The notes beneath the pieces are model-generated. The model did not search any database, was not told the DNA's origin, and saw only the letters and a list, made by a program, of their open reading frames with translations. Source: Fulvia fulva (Eukaryota > Ascomycota > Dothideomycetes > Mycosphaerellales > Mycosphaerellaceae). Taken from it: a stretch of DNA of 64,000 bases. Shown here one piece after another: positions 1-12,649 of the stretch. Numbering within the stretch: the stretch's first letter is position 1; every line of letters begins with the position of its first letter. The position numbers and the translations under genes are program-made. The stretch spans positions 10,230,001-10,294,000 of the forward strand of contig NC_063012.1 of NCBI RefSeq assembly GCF_020509005.1, read 5' to 3'.

Positions 1-3000
1 GTAATAGGGACTAGACTTCACCCCCCTATACGTATACCTAGGAGGCAAGTTACTAGAAATTACCGCGAGCCGCGATATAGAACTAGCGACCCTAAAGGGT
101 ATAGAGACGTAGAAGGCGAGACTAAGCGTAAGTATAATTAACCTATACTTCCTCTCGAGAGAGCTAGTAACGAGACTAGATAAGTACCGCCCGAACCTCT
201 TACTCGAAGTAGGATTAGACTACATCCCGATCTAGATAACAATCGAGGTAGGAGTCGAGGAGGAACCTATAGCGGAGCTACGCCTAAACTAGAAGAAGGC
301 CCCGTAAGAAGAAATCCGAGGTAAACTAGCGGTACGACTATATAATAATAGAGTAAATACGGGACTAGAAGTAGGAATAGAAGTAGAACAAGAAGCCGAG
401 CTCGACAAAGAAGCCGAACGGATAACGACAGTCGTATAGGAGGTAGCTCGTTAGTATATACCCTACATTCGACCTTTTTAAAGACAGAAGCTATTCTAGA
501 CCCCGGCGTACGCGGAAAGGGTAAAGGAGGCGAGGAGGGCTAGACGAGAGTAGACAAAGGAGCATATATAAGTAATATAGGACGTATACTAAAGGGCTAG
601 CTAAGCTAAGAAAGCCTAGATACGTCGGGATAAACAGCTAGACTAGAGAACGACGGTAGGGCTCGTAATAGAGAATCCTAACTAGATATAGCGACTAGCG
701 AGGTAGGCGAGAGCTAGAGGGATAGAGAAGACGCCTTACTTCCCGCCTATAGTAGACATAACGGGGACGCTAAGGTTAACGCCGGAGGTAAAAGCGAAGG
801 CGTTTACGGACTACTTCTTCTTAATATAAGTCGACGCGGACCTAACGGTTATAGTAGGCACGTCGTACCCGGAACTACTAGATATATACTAGATAGTCTA
901 GCTAGGCGAGGTTAAGGCTATAATAGGACAGCTTAAGGGAAGAAAGGCCCTAGGGCCTAACAAAATCCTAAACCTCCTACTAAAGGAATATAAAGAGGAA
1001 ATCGCCCCGAGCCTAGCTAAGCTCTTTACTACTTATCTACGGAAAGGCTACTATCCGAAGCCGTATAGAGACTCCCTAACAGTAGCTATCCGGAAGCTAT
1101 AGAAGGAAGACTATAATAGGCTTAAGTTATATAGACCGATTACGCTCCTAAATATAGTAGGGAAGATCCTAGAGAAGGTAGTAGCCTAGAGACTTATAAA
1201 ACTAGTCGAGGAGAATAACATCCTCCCGGAGATATAGATAGGAGGGAGAAGTAACCGCTTAACCCTTACGGTAATAGAACTAATAACCGAATAGATCTAA
1301 ACCCTCTAGTACTATAGACGAAATAGAATAGTATTGCTACTCTCTCTAGACATCTCCGGAGTATTCGATAACGTCTCCTACGAAAGACTACTCTATATAC
1401 TCCGATAGAAGGGAGTCCCCGTATAGGCCACGAAATTTATATACTCCTTCCTTAAAGAGAGGACTATAAGAATAGTCCTCGGGAGGTATAAATCCGATAG
1501 GATATACGTAGAGACCGGAATCCCCTAAGGATCTACGCTATCCCCGATCCTATTCCTAATCTTTATAGCCGACCTCATTCCCTTACTTACGTCCCCTTAG
1601 ACTTTAGCGTTAGGCTTCGTAGACGATATAAATATCCTAGCCTAGTCCGTAATAACGGAGGAAAACTATAGACTACTTACGGAGAGATATAGAGTATATA
1701 AGGACTAGGCTAGACGCTACGGCGTCCGTTTTGCCCTAGAGAAATACTAGCTAATCCACTTTAGTAAAGCTAGGACCTACTATAATATATAGGTAACTAT
1801 AATAATCTAGGGATACGAGACGAAGCCCTACCCCGAACTCCGAGTACTAGGAATCTAGCTAGACCTAAAGCTAAGCTAGAACCTATAGATTAAGAAGGCC
1901 TAGAACAGAGTATAAGTAAACGAGGCATTAATAACACGTCTTACTAGGTCAACGTAGGGGGCGACCTTCGATAAAGTAAGAATAATATATAAAGTAATCG
2001 TTCGACTAGCGATACTTTACGGGGTATAAATCTAGGGTATAGGGGGAGTCGATAAGCTAGTACCGCGACGGATCGAATAGCCTCTTAATTGAACCTAAGT
2101 AGGCAACCTAAGAAGAATTCTCGGAGCGTATAAGACTATACCGACGAGAGTAGCCGAGATAGAGACCGGGATACTACCTCTCCGTTACTATATCTAAGGG
2201 ATAAGGATCTAATATATAGCGAAGACGATAGGGTACCTAGTATAGTAAACTATCTACGATAAGACAGTACGAATCGTATAGAGATATAGCCGGCTATATA
2301 TAGGACCGTACGTAAGGAGGTATTAGAAGCGGGACGACTTACGGGTTTTTAGGAAAATTTAAGGAACGCCGGAGTAGCTAGCGAGGGAGGAGGAGGACGA
2401 AGAACCCGGGAAAGGAAGGGGAATAAGGGAAAGTCCTAGAGCCTCGTAGAGTAGGTAGCCGGCTACCTATAGGAATAGGAATAGAATAGTAACCTACTAG
2501 CGAGAATAGGCCCCCTAGCCCTACGAACCTTCTAGAGATATAACTACCTCCTATACCGCGACCTTATAAGGGTAGAAGCAAGCGTAACAATCTAAATCCG
2601 GTCCGAATATATCGGGCTTTAGGCTTACTTATATAGGAGGAACGTCCTAGATATAGATAACCTAGCGTACGAGTATAGCTACCCGTCGTAGAACCCGGAA
2701 TATATAGTCGAACGGTACCTATAGTAGGTAGAAGGGCGGAGTAAACAGAGAGCGAGAGCAGCTAGACGCGACTACTAGTCGATCGTTACGAATAAGAGCG
2801 ACGTATAGAGGATAGTACGTTAGGTCCTAAGATAAGGATACCTTACCTAGTTAAAACTAGCTAACGAGACGGAGAAGTAGATAGAGAAGAGGAGGGAGAC
2901 TAAGGGGATGTAGACAAGGTAGTTATTAGGGTAGGCCTATAACACTAGTATACCCTCTATAAGGAAAGCGGGAAGGTAAATAACGGATAATAGTAGTATA

Positions 3001-3112
3001 GGAGAGGAGAGGGGTTTTTACCGCGAGCGGTTTCCCCTTCGAAGGATAGAAGTACATAGAATAGCTATATAGGCTAGGAGGTACTATAACAGCTTAATAA
3101 ATAATATATATA
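1..3112 (+). mobile_element. LINE (non-LTR retrotransposon), ORF2 part, RIP-degraded
   Basis: This is the 3' part of a non-LTR retrotransposon of the fungal Tad1/I type, cut by the window start. Reading through the TAG/TAA stops gives the end of an endonuclease domain (about 1-330; a DYIPIW stretch stands where SDHLPI is usual), a linker with the LINE pattern GRKALGPNKI (about 930-970), and a reverse transcriptase with DISGVFDNVSYERLL (about 1350), GIP.GSTLSPILFLIF (about 1515) and the catalytic FVDDINIL box (about 1617). The 3' UTR ends in an AT-rich (ta)n tail near 3090-3112. Most stops sit where CAG, CAA or TGG would be expected, so the element is inactive. Class is secure; clade is less so. 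Confidence 0.85.
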
Positions 3113-3220
3113 TATTATACGGAGTATAGATTTAGGGAATAGGAGGCGTAGGCAAGCCGATCCCGAAACGGATAGAGTAACCCCTAAATAGGATATAGGT
3201 AGGTAATCTACGTAGGATAC

Positions 3221-3381
3221 TATAACGGTTTATAGTCGTGTTGATATAAAGTAGCTAGGTACGTAGGAAAGAGGAGCGCGAGGTACGCCGAGGCTATATA
3301 TAAGCCGAGGTACTACGCTAGTACGCGCGGTCACGTGACCTACGTACTAGCTAGACATTCGCTAGGACTAGGGCCGTGATA
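3221..3381 (-). repeat. LTR-A 3' LTR
   Basis: 161-bp direct repeat of 10,234-10,394, beginning TATAACGG (ancestrally TG...) and ending GTGATA. It is the 3' LTR of a minus-strand element because the polypurine-tract complement adjoins its inner edge. Confidence 0.9.
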
Positions 3382-3559
3382 CTACCCCCCCTTCAAAATC
3401 GCGCTTAGTCCCTTAAGCTCGTAGTATAGCCGCTATAAACGCGGCGTCATCCTCTATATTATCCTCTATACCGTATTAACGTATATCCGGTACTTACCTA
3501 CTAACGGTCATCCTTCTTAAAGTAGCCGTCTATAGGCTATTATAAGTACTAGTATTAGG

Positions 3560-6500
3560 TTCGTAATACGTAACTACCGGAAGAGCTATAGGTACCTACG
3601 CGAATAACTTACGTAGCCTACCTATAGTTACTAGGTTAGACGTAACTATTAACGAAGCGTTTACGGCTAAAGCGTTTATTACTTCGCCGATTATAACGTC
3701 TTCGGGTATATCCTTATTAGGAATCTATCCTAGTAGCGGCGTAAAGCTAGCTAGCCTATCCTTCGTAGGATAGTTATAGTAGAAGTCCGCGATAGAGGCG
3801 GTAGTAGTATCTATTAACTCCTTAGCGGGCTCCTAGGTAGGCTTACTATAACCTACCTATTATATAAGGTATTTATACCTTCGTTCCTTCCTCCTACCGC
3901 GTAGCGCTAGACCTAGCGGTGATGTGCTCTTTACGTTAAGCACTATATCTAGAAGCTAATACGTATTTATATCTCCGTTATTATCTTCTACCTCGATCGG
4001 GGCCGGAGGTAGCTATACTTGTCCTAGTATTAGTGCGTATATAGGCATTAGTAAGTTAGCGTAAAAGCCGTTATAGAGGTTACTTAGGGATTAAGGGAGG
4101 TCTAGACGGTACGTATCGTATAGTAGTACCTTAGTAACTACGTATAGTCTAGTATAGCGGTAATTAAGCTTCTTTAATAGGCGCTTAGTACGCTAGTTAC
4201 GTATACTAAGGTGTACTAGGTCTCCGACTTCGTACCGTAGTATAATCGTTCTATACTTATTAGTATATTCAGCTTACGATACTTATACTATTACTATAGA
4301 GTCTCGTAGCTTATACCTAAGGTCTATTATACGTTATACGAATATATTTATAGACTCTACGTCTAATCGCTATTTATACGGAAGTAGTTATATAGGGAGA
4401 TTGAGTTTAGTATCTATATAACGTAGGTTCTTACTAATGTTCGCTATAAAAGGACTTACGCTAGTCGTTTCGGAGACGTAGTCGTTTATAGTAAACTCTA
4501 TAAGTAGGAGCTAATCTAGCTAGTTATCCTAAGCGTAACTAGTAAACGTACGTAGGTACTATTCTATTATCTTGTTAGTATTCTCGCTTTGACTATTAGT
4601 CTTAGGGTAATAGCCGGTTAAGATCTTACGCTTAATTTATAGTAACTCGTAGAGGCGTCCCTAGAAGGCTAATACCTATTAAGGACTACGATCCGACGTA
4701 ATTGTCTTTAGTAGACTATATCGGGAGAAGATATACTTTACGTAGATATATACGATATACTCCGCTATCATTTCTAATACTAAAATATAATGCCGCTCTT
4801 TACCTAAACGGTCTATAACTATAAGTACGTTTTTATAGTACTGACTATCTACCGTACACTTGGCCCTTAGTGGTTCGATAACGAAGTCTAAGGTAACGTC
4901 GTCCTACGTATCGAATAGGACTAGTAGTAGAGTAAGTAGTCTATATTAAGGTTCGTTAATACTACGGCTGTTACGGTATATACGGTATACTCGTACGAAA
5001 GATCTAATAAACCGTATTATTCGTAGCTATATATAGTAACGTAATACTAACCGGCTCGTAGTTATCTTACCGGGGTATCCTATAGTAGGTATATCGTAGA
5101 AGGCCTTAACGATACGTATACGTATAGTGTTTCCCTTATCTTCGGTAGGTAGGATAAAGAGACTATAACCGCTATATCTATTCTTAATATAGATCATCCT
5201 ATCGACTAGTATCGCGTACTTGTCGTCAATCTTGTTCTTTCGTAGTAGTTTAATAGGTTCGCCTACTACTAACTAGGTCGTAGCTTCGATTACATCGTCC
5301 TATTCGTATAGCTTACTAATGTCGGCTAATAGCGCTTTGTCTATTACTACTCCTTCAACTTCGGATACGCTTAGCCGTAGGATTTAGCTAGCGCTAATAG
5401 ATAAGAAGTGTTCTAGTTTAAGTAGTATACGATCCTACTATACGTACCGCGGATCTGATTTGTTATATAGAATCGCGTCCTATAAACGTCTAGTAAGGCT
5501 GTCTAGTTTAGCTCCTTAAACACCTAGACGATATATAATCTTAAAGAAGAATTATAAGAGGAACTCGGCCTATCTTACTTGTCGTCTATTTAGTTACTTA
5601 GAGGTCATAAAGTATTCGAGGTTCTTGTAGCCGCTATATACTAGTACTAGGTAGCCGCTTAGATTAGTAAAGTTCTTAAAGTCTAGTTCGTCGATATCGC
5701 TAGCTATAAGTTCGGGCTTCTACTCTTTAAATGCTTTGACGATAGTAAGTAGTTCCTTGTTATAAATGTCGTAATTACACTCCTACGGGCTTATCTTCTT
5801 AGATAGGTATACGATTGGCCTTAGGATGTTGTCCTTATCGTATTACGATAGGACCGTAGCCGTAATAAAGTCACTTATATCCGTTTTAAGTACTATTCTA
5901 CGTCCTAGGACAAACATCGCTAATATAGTGCCTTTAGTATCGGTAAAAGCTTGCTTTAGTCCGTCGAATGCCTTCCGACATTCCTCTATCTATTGCTAAG
6001 GGCAGTCCTTCTTAGTTAGCTTTACTATAGGTAGTACTATCTTACTATAGTCCTTAATAAAGCGCCGATAGAATCCGGAGAACCTATTAAACGTAAGGAC
6101 ATCTTTCACGTTTACTAGTGTTCCCTATTCCCTTATAGCTTGTACCTTAGCTAGGTCTATTAAGACTCCGTCCTTGCCGATAATAAGGCCTAGGTATTTA
6201 GTAGATTAGGTATAAAACTCACATTTAGTGATGTCGAGTTATAGGCCGGCTTTACTACATTTACGAAGTACCTTCTTAACATACTCTATATACTCCTTAA
6301 GAGTGTCGCTAAAGATAAGTATATTATCTAGGTATACCGACGTAAAGTCGTTAAGGAACTCTCGTAGTATATCGTTAATATAAGACTAGAAAGTACTAGG
6401 GGCATTATATAACCCGAATAGTATTACTAGGTATTCAAACTGTCTATATCGTATTATAAATACGGTTAGCTATTCGGAGCCCTCTACTATTCTAATACGA

Positions 6501-9500
6501 TTAAAAGCGGTAATAACATCTAGCTTAGTAAAGTACTTCTTACTAGTAATACGATTAAGTGTGTCTTATATCAAGGGTATAGGATACCTAGACTTGATCG
6601 TGCGTTCGTTGACTTGTCTATAGTCAATATAGACTCTTAATCCACCTCCTAGTTTCTTAATAATAAGCACGGGTAATAAAGTATCTACTCTACCTTCGTA
6701 TCTACGAATGCCCTTCTAGGCCAACTACTCTTAGACCTAGTACGCGATAACTTCGTCCTCCTAGTTTAATATCTAGTAGGGCCTACTAAAAGGCGGTATA
6801 GTTCCTAGCTTCAGCTTGATCTCGTAGTTAATACTAGGCCTATATAGTAGAAGCTCCTTCGTATCTTATTAAGAGAAGCAATATATAAATTCGTAATATA
6901 TAGGGAGAAGGTAGTCCTTTAGATCGATAGTCTCCTCCTTCTTACGTATAAATTTGTCTATATCGGCTTGTATATACATCTTGTAGGTAGAGAGAGTCGG
7001 ACTAACGCGTTACGCTACTAGTACGAACGCCGCTATACGTATATCAAGTCGCTCGATAGTCTTGTTATTAGAAAGCATCCTATAGCCGGTATTAGGCGAG
7101 TATATCGCTACATTACGTATATTACGGGCGCTTATAGCTTAGGTAGTAAGTAGGTCTATAGCACGTATATCGCTAGGTTACTATAGCTCGTTCCTATTAA
7201 AGATAAACATTATATATACCTCTACTCCTTTCCGCCTTACTATCTTCTTAATTGCCTCCGCGCTAACTTCCTAGATATCGATATCCGGTAGTATCGGCGT
7301 AGGTAGTTTCTTTTCGAATAATAGTTTAGCGGTTCGCGGGCGTTCCTTTATAATTATATTAGAGGTTTTAGTCTAGACAAAATCTCTATCGTTGTTTTCT
7401 TCGACAGTAGCTTAATACGCTAGTCGGGTCTTTAGGGTAGGTTCGAAGGTCTACTTAGTAATTACCGGTTCCTACTTATTATTAACACTCTATACCTAGA
7501 CTGGCTCGCTATCCTATAGGTAATACTCCTTATAGTGCTCCGAGTCGAGGGTTATAGTACCTAACGTAAAGTAGATACCTAGCTAGTATTTATTATACTA
7601 GGGCCTACCTAGCACGATGTTATACTCTAGATATATAACCTAGAAGGTTCTAGTCTCCTTATAACTAATACCGAGTATAAGTTCTAGACTTATACGGTAT
7701 TCTATTATTTCCGCGGCTATCGAGCCGTTTACTAACCTAAGGGCTAGTAGGTTATTAAGCTTAATTAAGGGCAGATTATGTTTTTACGTATAGGAGAAGT
7801 CGATATACTTAGAATTAGTACCGTTATTAAGGAAAGTAAATGCATTTTGCCTATTAGCTATCCCTAGTATTACGATATATAAGCCGATAATAGGGTTATA
7901 TTCTATTTCTACTATTCTAAGAACATATAATAATAGCTTAAGCCCTTCGGGTGGCTTTACTAGTAGTGCCTCTTCGTTATGTCTTATATTCTCCTTTTTA
8001 TGTCTACTAGTTATTGCGCTTAAGTAGTAGACTAGGCATTTTCCGCCGGTAGTATAACGGTAGTACCGCTAGCGTTAGTACCTAGACGTACTAGTATCTC
8101 GTACTCGGACAGCTCGTAAGTACGCTACTATAGGCGGTGACCGGGCTTACGACACTTCTTATAGAGGCGCTTACGTATATAGCGAGTGTTCTTAGCTTCG
8201 TCTATAGTATTACTAAGGCTACTCTTAAATAGTTTAGGTCGGGTAGACTAAGCCTTACGGGGCGGCTTATTAGAGCCTAAACCTACTAGCTTGTCGTCCT
8301 TATTGTCCTTATTACCGTCCTTCTTATCGTTCTTTAGCTTCTCGGAGCGTAGGTAGAGAGCGTCGAGGATCCTAAAGTCCTTATCTACTTAATAGAGATT
8401 GTTAATTATCTCTTATAATAATTCGGGACGGAAGTTAAGATACTTATTAAGATAGCGGACAGTTAGCTTACGTTATAGGTTGTCTATCGTATCTTTACCC
8501 TTAAGGCCTAGGATGTTAGTATTCTAGCGCTACTTAGGGAAGAAGGTCTAGAAGCTGTCCTTATTATCTATCTTAAGGTTAGTTAGGCGATTACGAGCCC
8601 TACTAATTAGGTTACGGTCTCCGTATCGCTTAGCGAGTTCCTAGATAAGCTCGTTAATACCCTTATACGTCTTCTTACTACTAGTTAGGCTACCCGAGAT
8701 AGTAGGGATCTTTAGTCTAACCAGTTCCTAAGCATTACCTAGTAAGGCTAGTAAGTCGTATACGAACTTAAGTACTACCTTCTTATCGCGAAAGACCGTA
8801 TAGTCGATAATAGTCTCTAACTCGGAGAAGAACTTCTCGAGGGAGGGTCTAGATAGCTTACTATCGATAGTACCGACGAACTTCTCTAGCTTATCTATAC
8901 TACGCTAAGTCTTAAAGGGCTGGCTAAGGTCTAGATCGTACTTAACTAGAGACTCGAAGTCGTAGACTAGCTTCTTCTTCTTAGAAGAGCGGCGATAAGC
9001 ACGAGCATCGCTATCCGACTCCGAGTCCTTCTCTAACTCCTTAGATAATAGATCGGAGTCGTTACTATTATCCTTACGTATAGACTTCTTAGCCTTCTTT
9101 CTAGTAGTACGGCGAGCTGCCTTATCCTCCTCGTCCTTGTTACTAGCTCTATTATTATCCTTATTATTGTCCTTAGATAGGGTTCGGCCGTTCTATAGAG
9201 CACGACGCTATAATATAGCGCGAGATAGTAAGGATCGTACTCGAGAGCGGCCTCGGCGGTCTTCGAGTTACTTCTTAAGATTATCTACCTAAGTCTACTA
9301 CGACTTGTTAAGATGCTTAATGTTGTTCTAGTAGGTTTAAGCTTCTATCTTATACGTATCGAGATCGAATTCGAGGGTCTTAATCTTCGAGTTATTGTTA
9401 GATAACTACTAAAGTACCTCCTTAGCTTACTTCTTTAGGGTGTCGTTCTTCGCGGTAAGTATACTAATCTCTACGGACATTACTACATTCGATAATACCT

Positions 9501-10130
9501 TAGGTCGGGCCTTTAGGTTATCGAGTTCCTTAACTAGAGTATCGTATTTATTATGTATCTATTAGTCGTAACTCTTCTATCTCCTAAGCTCTTACCCTAC
9601 TTTGCCTAACTACTCGTAGAGGATAGTCGCTATCTATATTACGTTCCTATACTCTTAATCGGCGCGTCGTAGGATAAAGTAGATAGCCGCGGCGGTCTCG
9701 GGCTCTACTAGGAGCTTAACGAGCTAGTCGATATCGAGTTAAAGGAGGTCGTTCGCGGGAATTCGGAGGGTTTTCGCGACTTATTATATATCCTCGCCCT
9801 TACCTTCCTCGGTCGCGCCGTCGTCGTCGTAGTCGACTACCGCTATAGTAACGCTGTTCTCGTCTTAGATCTCGTCGTCGTTTAGAAGGTCGTATAAGTT
9901 AAACTTACTAGGTAGGTTAGTGACTAGGCGCTATAAGTTCTCGAGTTTCTACTATATAGCGTCGTCGGTAGTCTACTACTACTCTTACGTTTGTCCTTAA
10001 GTCTATATATTAAATATAGACTCGCGCTATACTACTAGTCGTATAGCTAGTAGCGAGCCTCGCTATCCTTAGGGTCGTACTATATTAGGTACTACTTAGC
10101 CTATAGTAGTCTCTTATACCGAGTCGCGCG
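3560..10130 (-). pseudogene. LTR-A gag-pol (dead)
   Basis: Read right to left on the minus strand. A Gag region ends in a degraded zinc knuckle near 8130-8170 (C..C replaced by Y/R, then GKPGH-like K.PGHR). Reverse transcriptase shows FEYLVILFGLYNAPSTF (about 6390-6435) and YLDNILIFSD (about 6305-6348; the second D of the YVDD box reads N). Integrase shows a TSDRSP motif near 4680, containing a catalytic Asp. The C-terminus (about 3790-3960) carries a chromodomain-like block with YLI..VGYSKPT.EP. Chromodomains in this family are known to direct integration to methylated-histone heterochromatin. Stops are frequent; no functional product is expected. Confidence 0.8.
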
Positions 10131-10233
10131 TTTTTTATTATACGCCGTAATCTCTTATTACGGTTATTATTAATAATCTACGCTCTTATAGATCCTAATA
10201 TAGCTCTTCTACGGATATAGAGACCTAGCTAAG

Positions 10234-10394
10234 TATAACGGTTTATAGTCGTATTGATATAAAGTAGCTAGGTACGTAGGAAAGAGGAGCGCGAGGTACG
10301 CCGAGGCTATATATAAGCCGAGGTACTACGCTAGTACGCGCGGTCACGTGACCTACGTACTAGCTAGACATTCGCTAGGCCTAGGGCCGTAATA
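10234..10394 (-). repeat. LTR-A 5' LTR
   Basis: 161-bp partner of 3221-3381. Differences are few and include TG to TA changes typical of RIP. The primer-binding site should lie just left of 10,234; I could not assign a tRNA to it. Confidence 0.9.
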
Positions 10395-11386
10395 GTTACT
10401 AGGCGTATATAAGACAACGTTAATAAGTACGGTAGAAATAGAGATAGAAACACTACTAATCGGCTAATATATCCGGGGAATAAGAATTTAATACGCGGTA
10501 AAGACGATAGATTACCTAGTATAAACTACGATCTAGGAGGTAAAGAATAAGATAGAAAGCCGCTACCGGAGAGGGGCCGGATATAGGACAAACTAAAAAG
10601 AGGATAACTATACTACCTTTACGGCCGTATAGATAAGTACCGAATAGCTAGTACGAAAAGAGGAGGAGCGTAGGACTCGCTAGGCCGGCGGGAGTAAGGC
10701 TAAGACCTAAAGCCTAGCGGAATAGATAGCGAGCTACCTATAGGAGTAGGACTAGAAAAGGAAGCCCCCTAAGACAATAGGCCCGATAGTACTTAGAGCC
10801 TTCTAGAGACATAATTACTAGCTATATAGGGACCTAATAAGGGCCGAAGTAAGTATAGCGATCTAAATTAGGTCCGAATATATTAGATTAAGGGCCTACC
10901 TATTTAGGAGACGCGTACTAGATATCTATAGCCTAGCCTACTAGTATAGCTACCTATCGTAAAACCTAGAACATATACTACTACGATGCCTATAGTAGGC
11001 GAGAGGTAGAGAAAATTAGAGGTACTAAGCGGGAAGGAGAGACTATAAGTTAATTATTAGGGACAAAGGTAACATTCGCCGAATCTCTCGGTAGATACTT
11101 TAGTAGAGATACCTCTAGTAGTTTAGCCTCGCTAGCGAGACGGAGGAGTAGATAGATAAGAGGCGGAAGCTAGGGGGTGGTAAATAGGGTAGTTATTAGG
11201 GCAGGCCTATAACACTAGCGTACCCCTAATAAGGGAAATTTGAGACGATAACGAGGGGGAAAAGACAGGCGGGAAGGAGGAGGGGTTTTTACTAATACGG
11301 TTTCCCCTCTATATATACGAAAACAAGATAGTATAGCTATATAGACTAAAGGGCACTATAATAGCTTAATAAAATATCTATCTATC

Positions 11387-12115
11387 TATATCTACAAAAA
11401 CTATATTATCCTCTAGTCTACCTTATTTAGCTTAAGCATCCTCTAAACCCTTAATATCCTCCTTACTATCGATTACTATATCCGTCGGGCGGCTAAGCTA
11501 GTACGGCTATATAGAGGCTTAGGGTATATTACGATAAGACACTAACGGCGACTTCTTAGAGAAGCCCGTATAAGACAAAGCTATAGTATAGCTACCTATA
11601 GAAGAGCTATAAAGCCTAGTACTACTAAATAGCGGTACTTTTATAGTTACTAAGACGTATATAGCAATATCCTTATTCTAACGCTTATTATAGAGACTTC
11701 TATCCGCTATTATCCTTATAGAAGTAGGTATACGCGGTTCTATAGTAGCCCTAACGTATTAAGTATCCGAGCCTATGTCTATAGCGTTCGTTTCTATAGA
11801 GCTTAATAGGTTAACTATAGGCGTGTCGAACTCTATCGTACTCGTATTAAGTCTTATCGAGCGGCGTAACGTCCTTACTTATAGCTTAGACGCCGTTACG
11901 GGTGTATTAGTTTACGGTATAACTACCGATATAGACGTACTCGCGTTTTCCGTAGGTAACTACCTAGACTTAGTATAAGATCGTAGTATACTAGTAACTC
12001 GGTCCTTATTAGGTACCTAGTCGTACGGCGGCTTAAAGTCGGCGGGTATAGACTTCGTCGGAAAGTTATAGTAGAAGTCTATAATAGAGGCGGCTACTCC
12101 TACTAATACTTCTAA
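11387..12115 (-). mobile_element. Tail fragment of chromovirus C (no LTR)
   Basis: Reverse-complement match to chromovirus C from about 35,110 to 35,705, the end of its pol frame after the integrase core. Both ends are truncated and no LTR is present. Relative to C it carries about 130 extra bases (near 11,530-11,659) bounded by GTATAT on both sides, either an insertion here or a deletion in C. The open frame at 11,775-11,978 in this stretch is antisense to the dead pol and is not a gene. Confidence 0.7.
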
Positions 12116-12118
12116 GAT

Positions 12119-12302
12119 TATTACGGGTAGCCCGCGACCCCTTACTATAGCTACGTCGGCCCGGGTAAACCGCGGACCTTCCGTATCGGGTTAGCGCGGC
12201 TTAGCTTTACTTTATAACTTCGCCGCGCCTTACGCTCCTCTTTCGTAGCTTCGTAGAATAATAACTCTCTTATTCGGACCCTATAGTACGCGCGCCCTTA
12301 TA
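12119..12302 (+). repeat. Chromovirus B copy 1, 5' LTR
   Basis: 184 bp, begins TATTACGGG (ancestrally TG...) and ends CCCTTATA. Same length as its partner at 19,163 and as both LTRs of copy 2. Confidence 0.92.
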
Positions 12303-12649
12303 GTTTATTCTACTACCTTACCTAGATCGCGGATCGAGGTAAGGGACGCGTAATAATAGGAATAGACAGAACTATAGAACTCGAAGAACGCGTAGAGTCG
12401 TATTAGAATATAGAATACGGTAAGGCGTATAGCGCGTAAATACCTAGAGAACGTAACGCGGTAATATTATTAGTAGGTAGTCGCGCGCTCGTAGACAGTT
12501 AGGAAATAGGCCTCGTTACGCCTCTCCCGAACCTAGACAATATAACTTTATAGACAAACGGCGGTATACTACCGCTACTAAAGCCTAAGGGCAAAGGTAA
12601 GTAGCGTATATCTCTTTTCCCCGACCTCTCCTCTTTTCCTCGGAGTTAG

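Larger units (their letters stand above)
3221..10394 (-). mobile_element. LTR-A: Ty3/gypsy chromovirus inserted in the LINE
   Basis: Complete but dead LTR retrotransposon with two 161-bp LTRs (3221-3381 and 10,234-10,394) flanked by a near-perfect 5-bp duplication, GATAC at 3216-3220 and GTTAC at 10,395-10,399. The pyrimidine run just inside the left LTR (from 3382) is the complement of a polypurine tract, so the element reads on the minus strand, in agreement with its pol domains. The LTRs differ at only a few sites, mostly TG/TA and CA/TA pairs, so the element was fairly young when RIP acted. Confidence 0.9.
3113..11386 (+). mobile_element. Second LINE copy, 5'-truncated and split by LTR-A
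   Basis: Sequence 3113-3220 matches the first LINE from about position 2013, and the match resumes at 10,400 and runs to the 3' tail near 11,386, which ends in ATCT/CTAT repeats. The frame around NLRRILGAYKTT is interrupted exactly where LTR-A sits and continues after it. The copy is therefore a 1.1 kb 5'-truncated LINE, the usual product of target-primed reverse transcription, into which LTR-A later inserted. It lies head-to-tail directly behind the first LINE, as if it had integrated at that copy's (ta)n tail. RIP-mutated and not functional. Confidence 0.8.
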
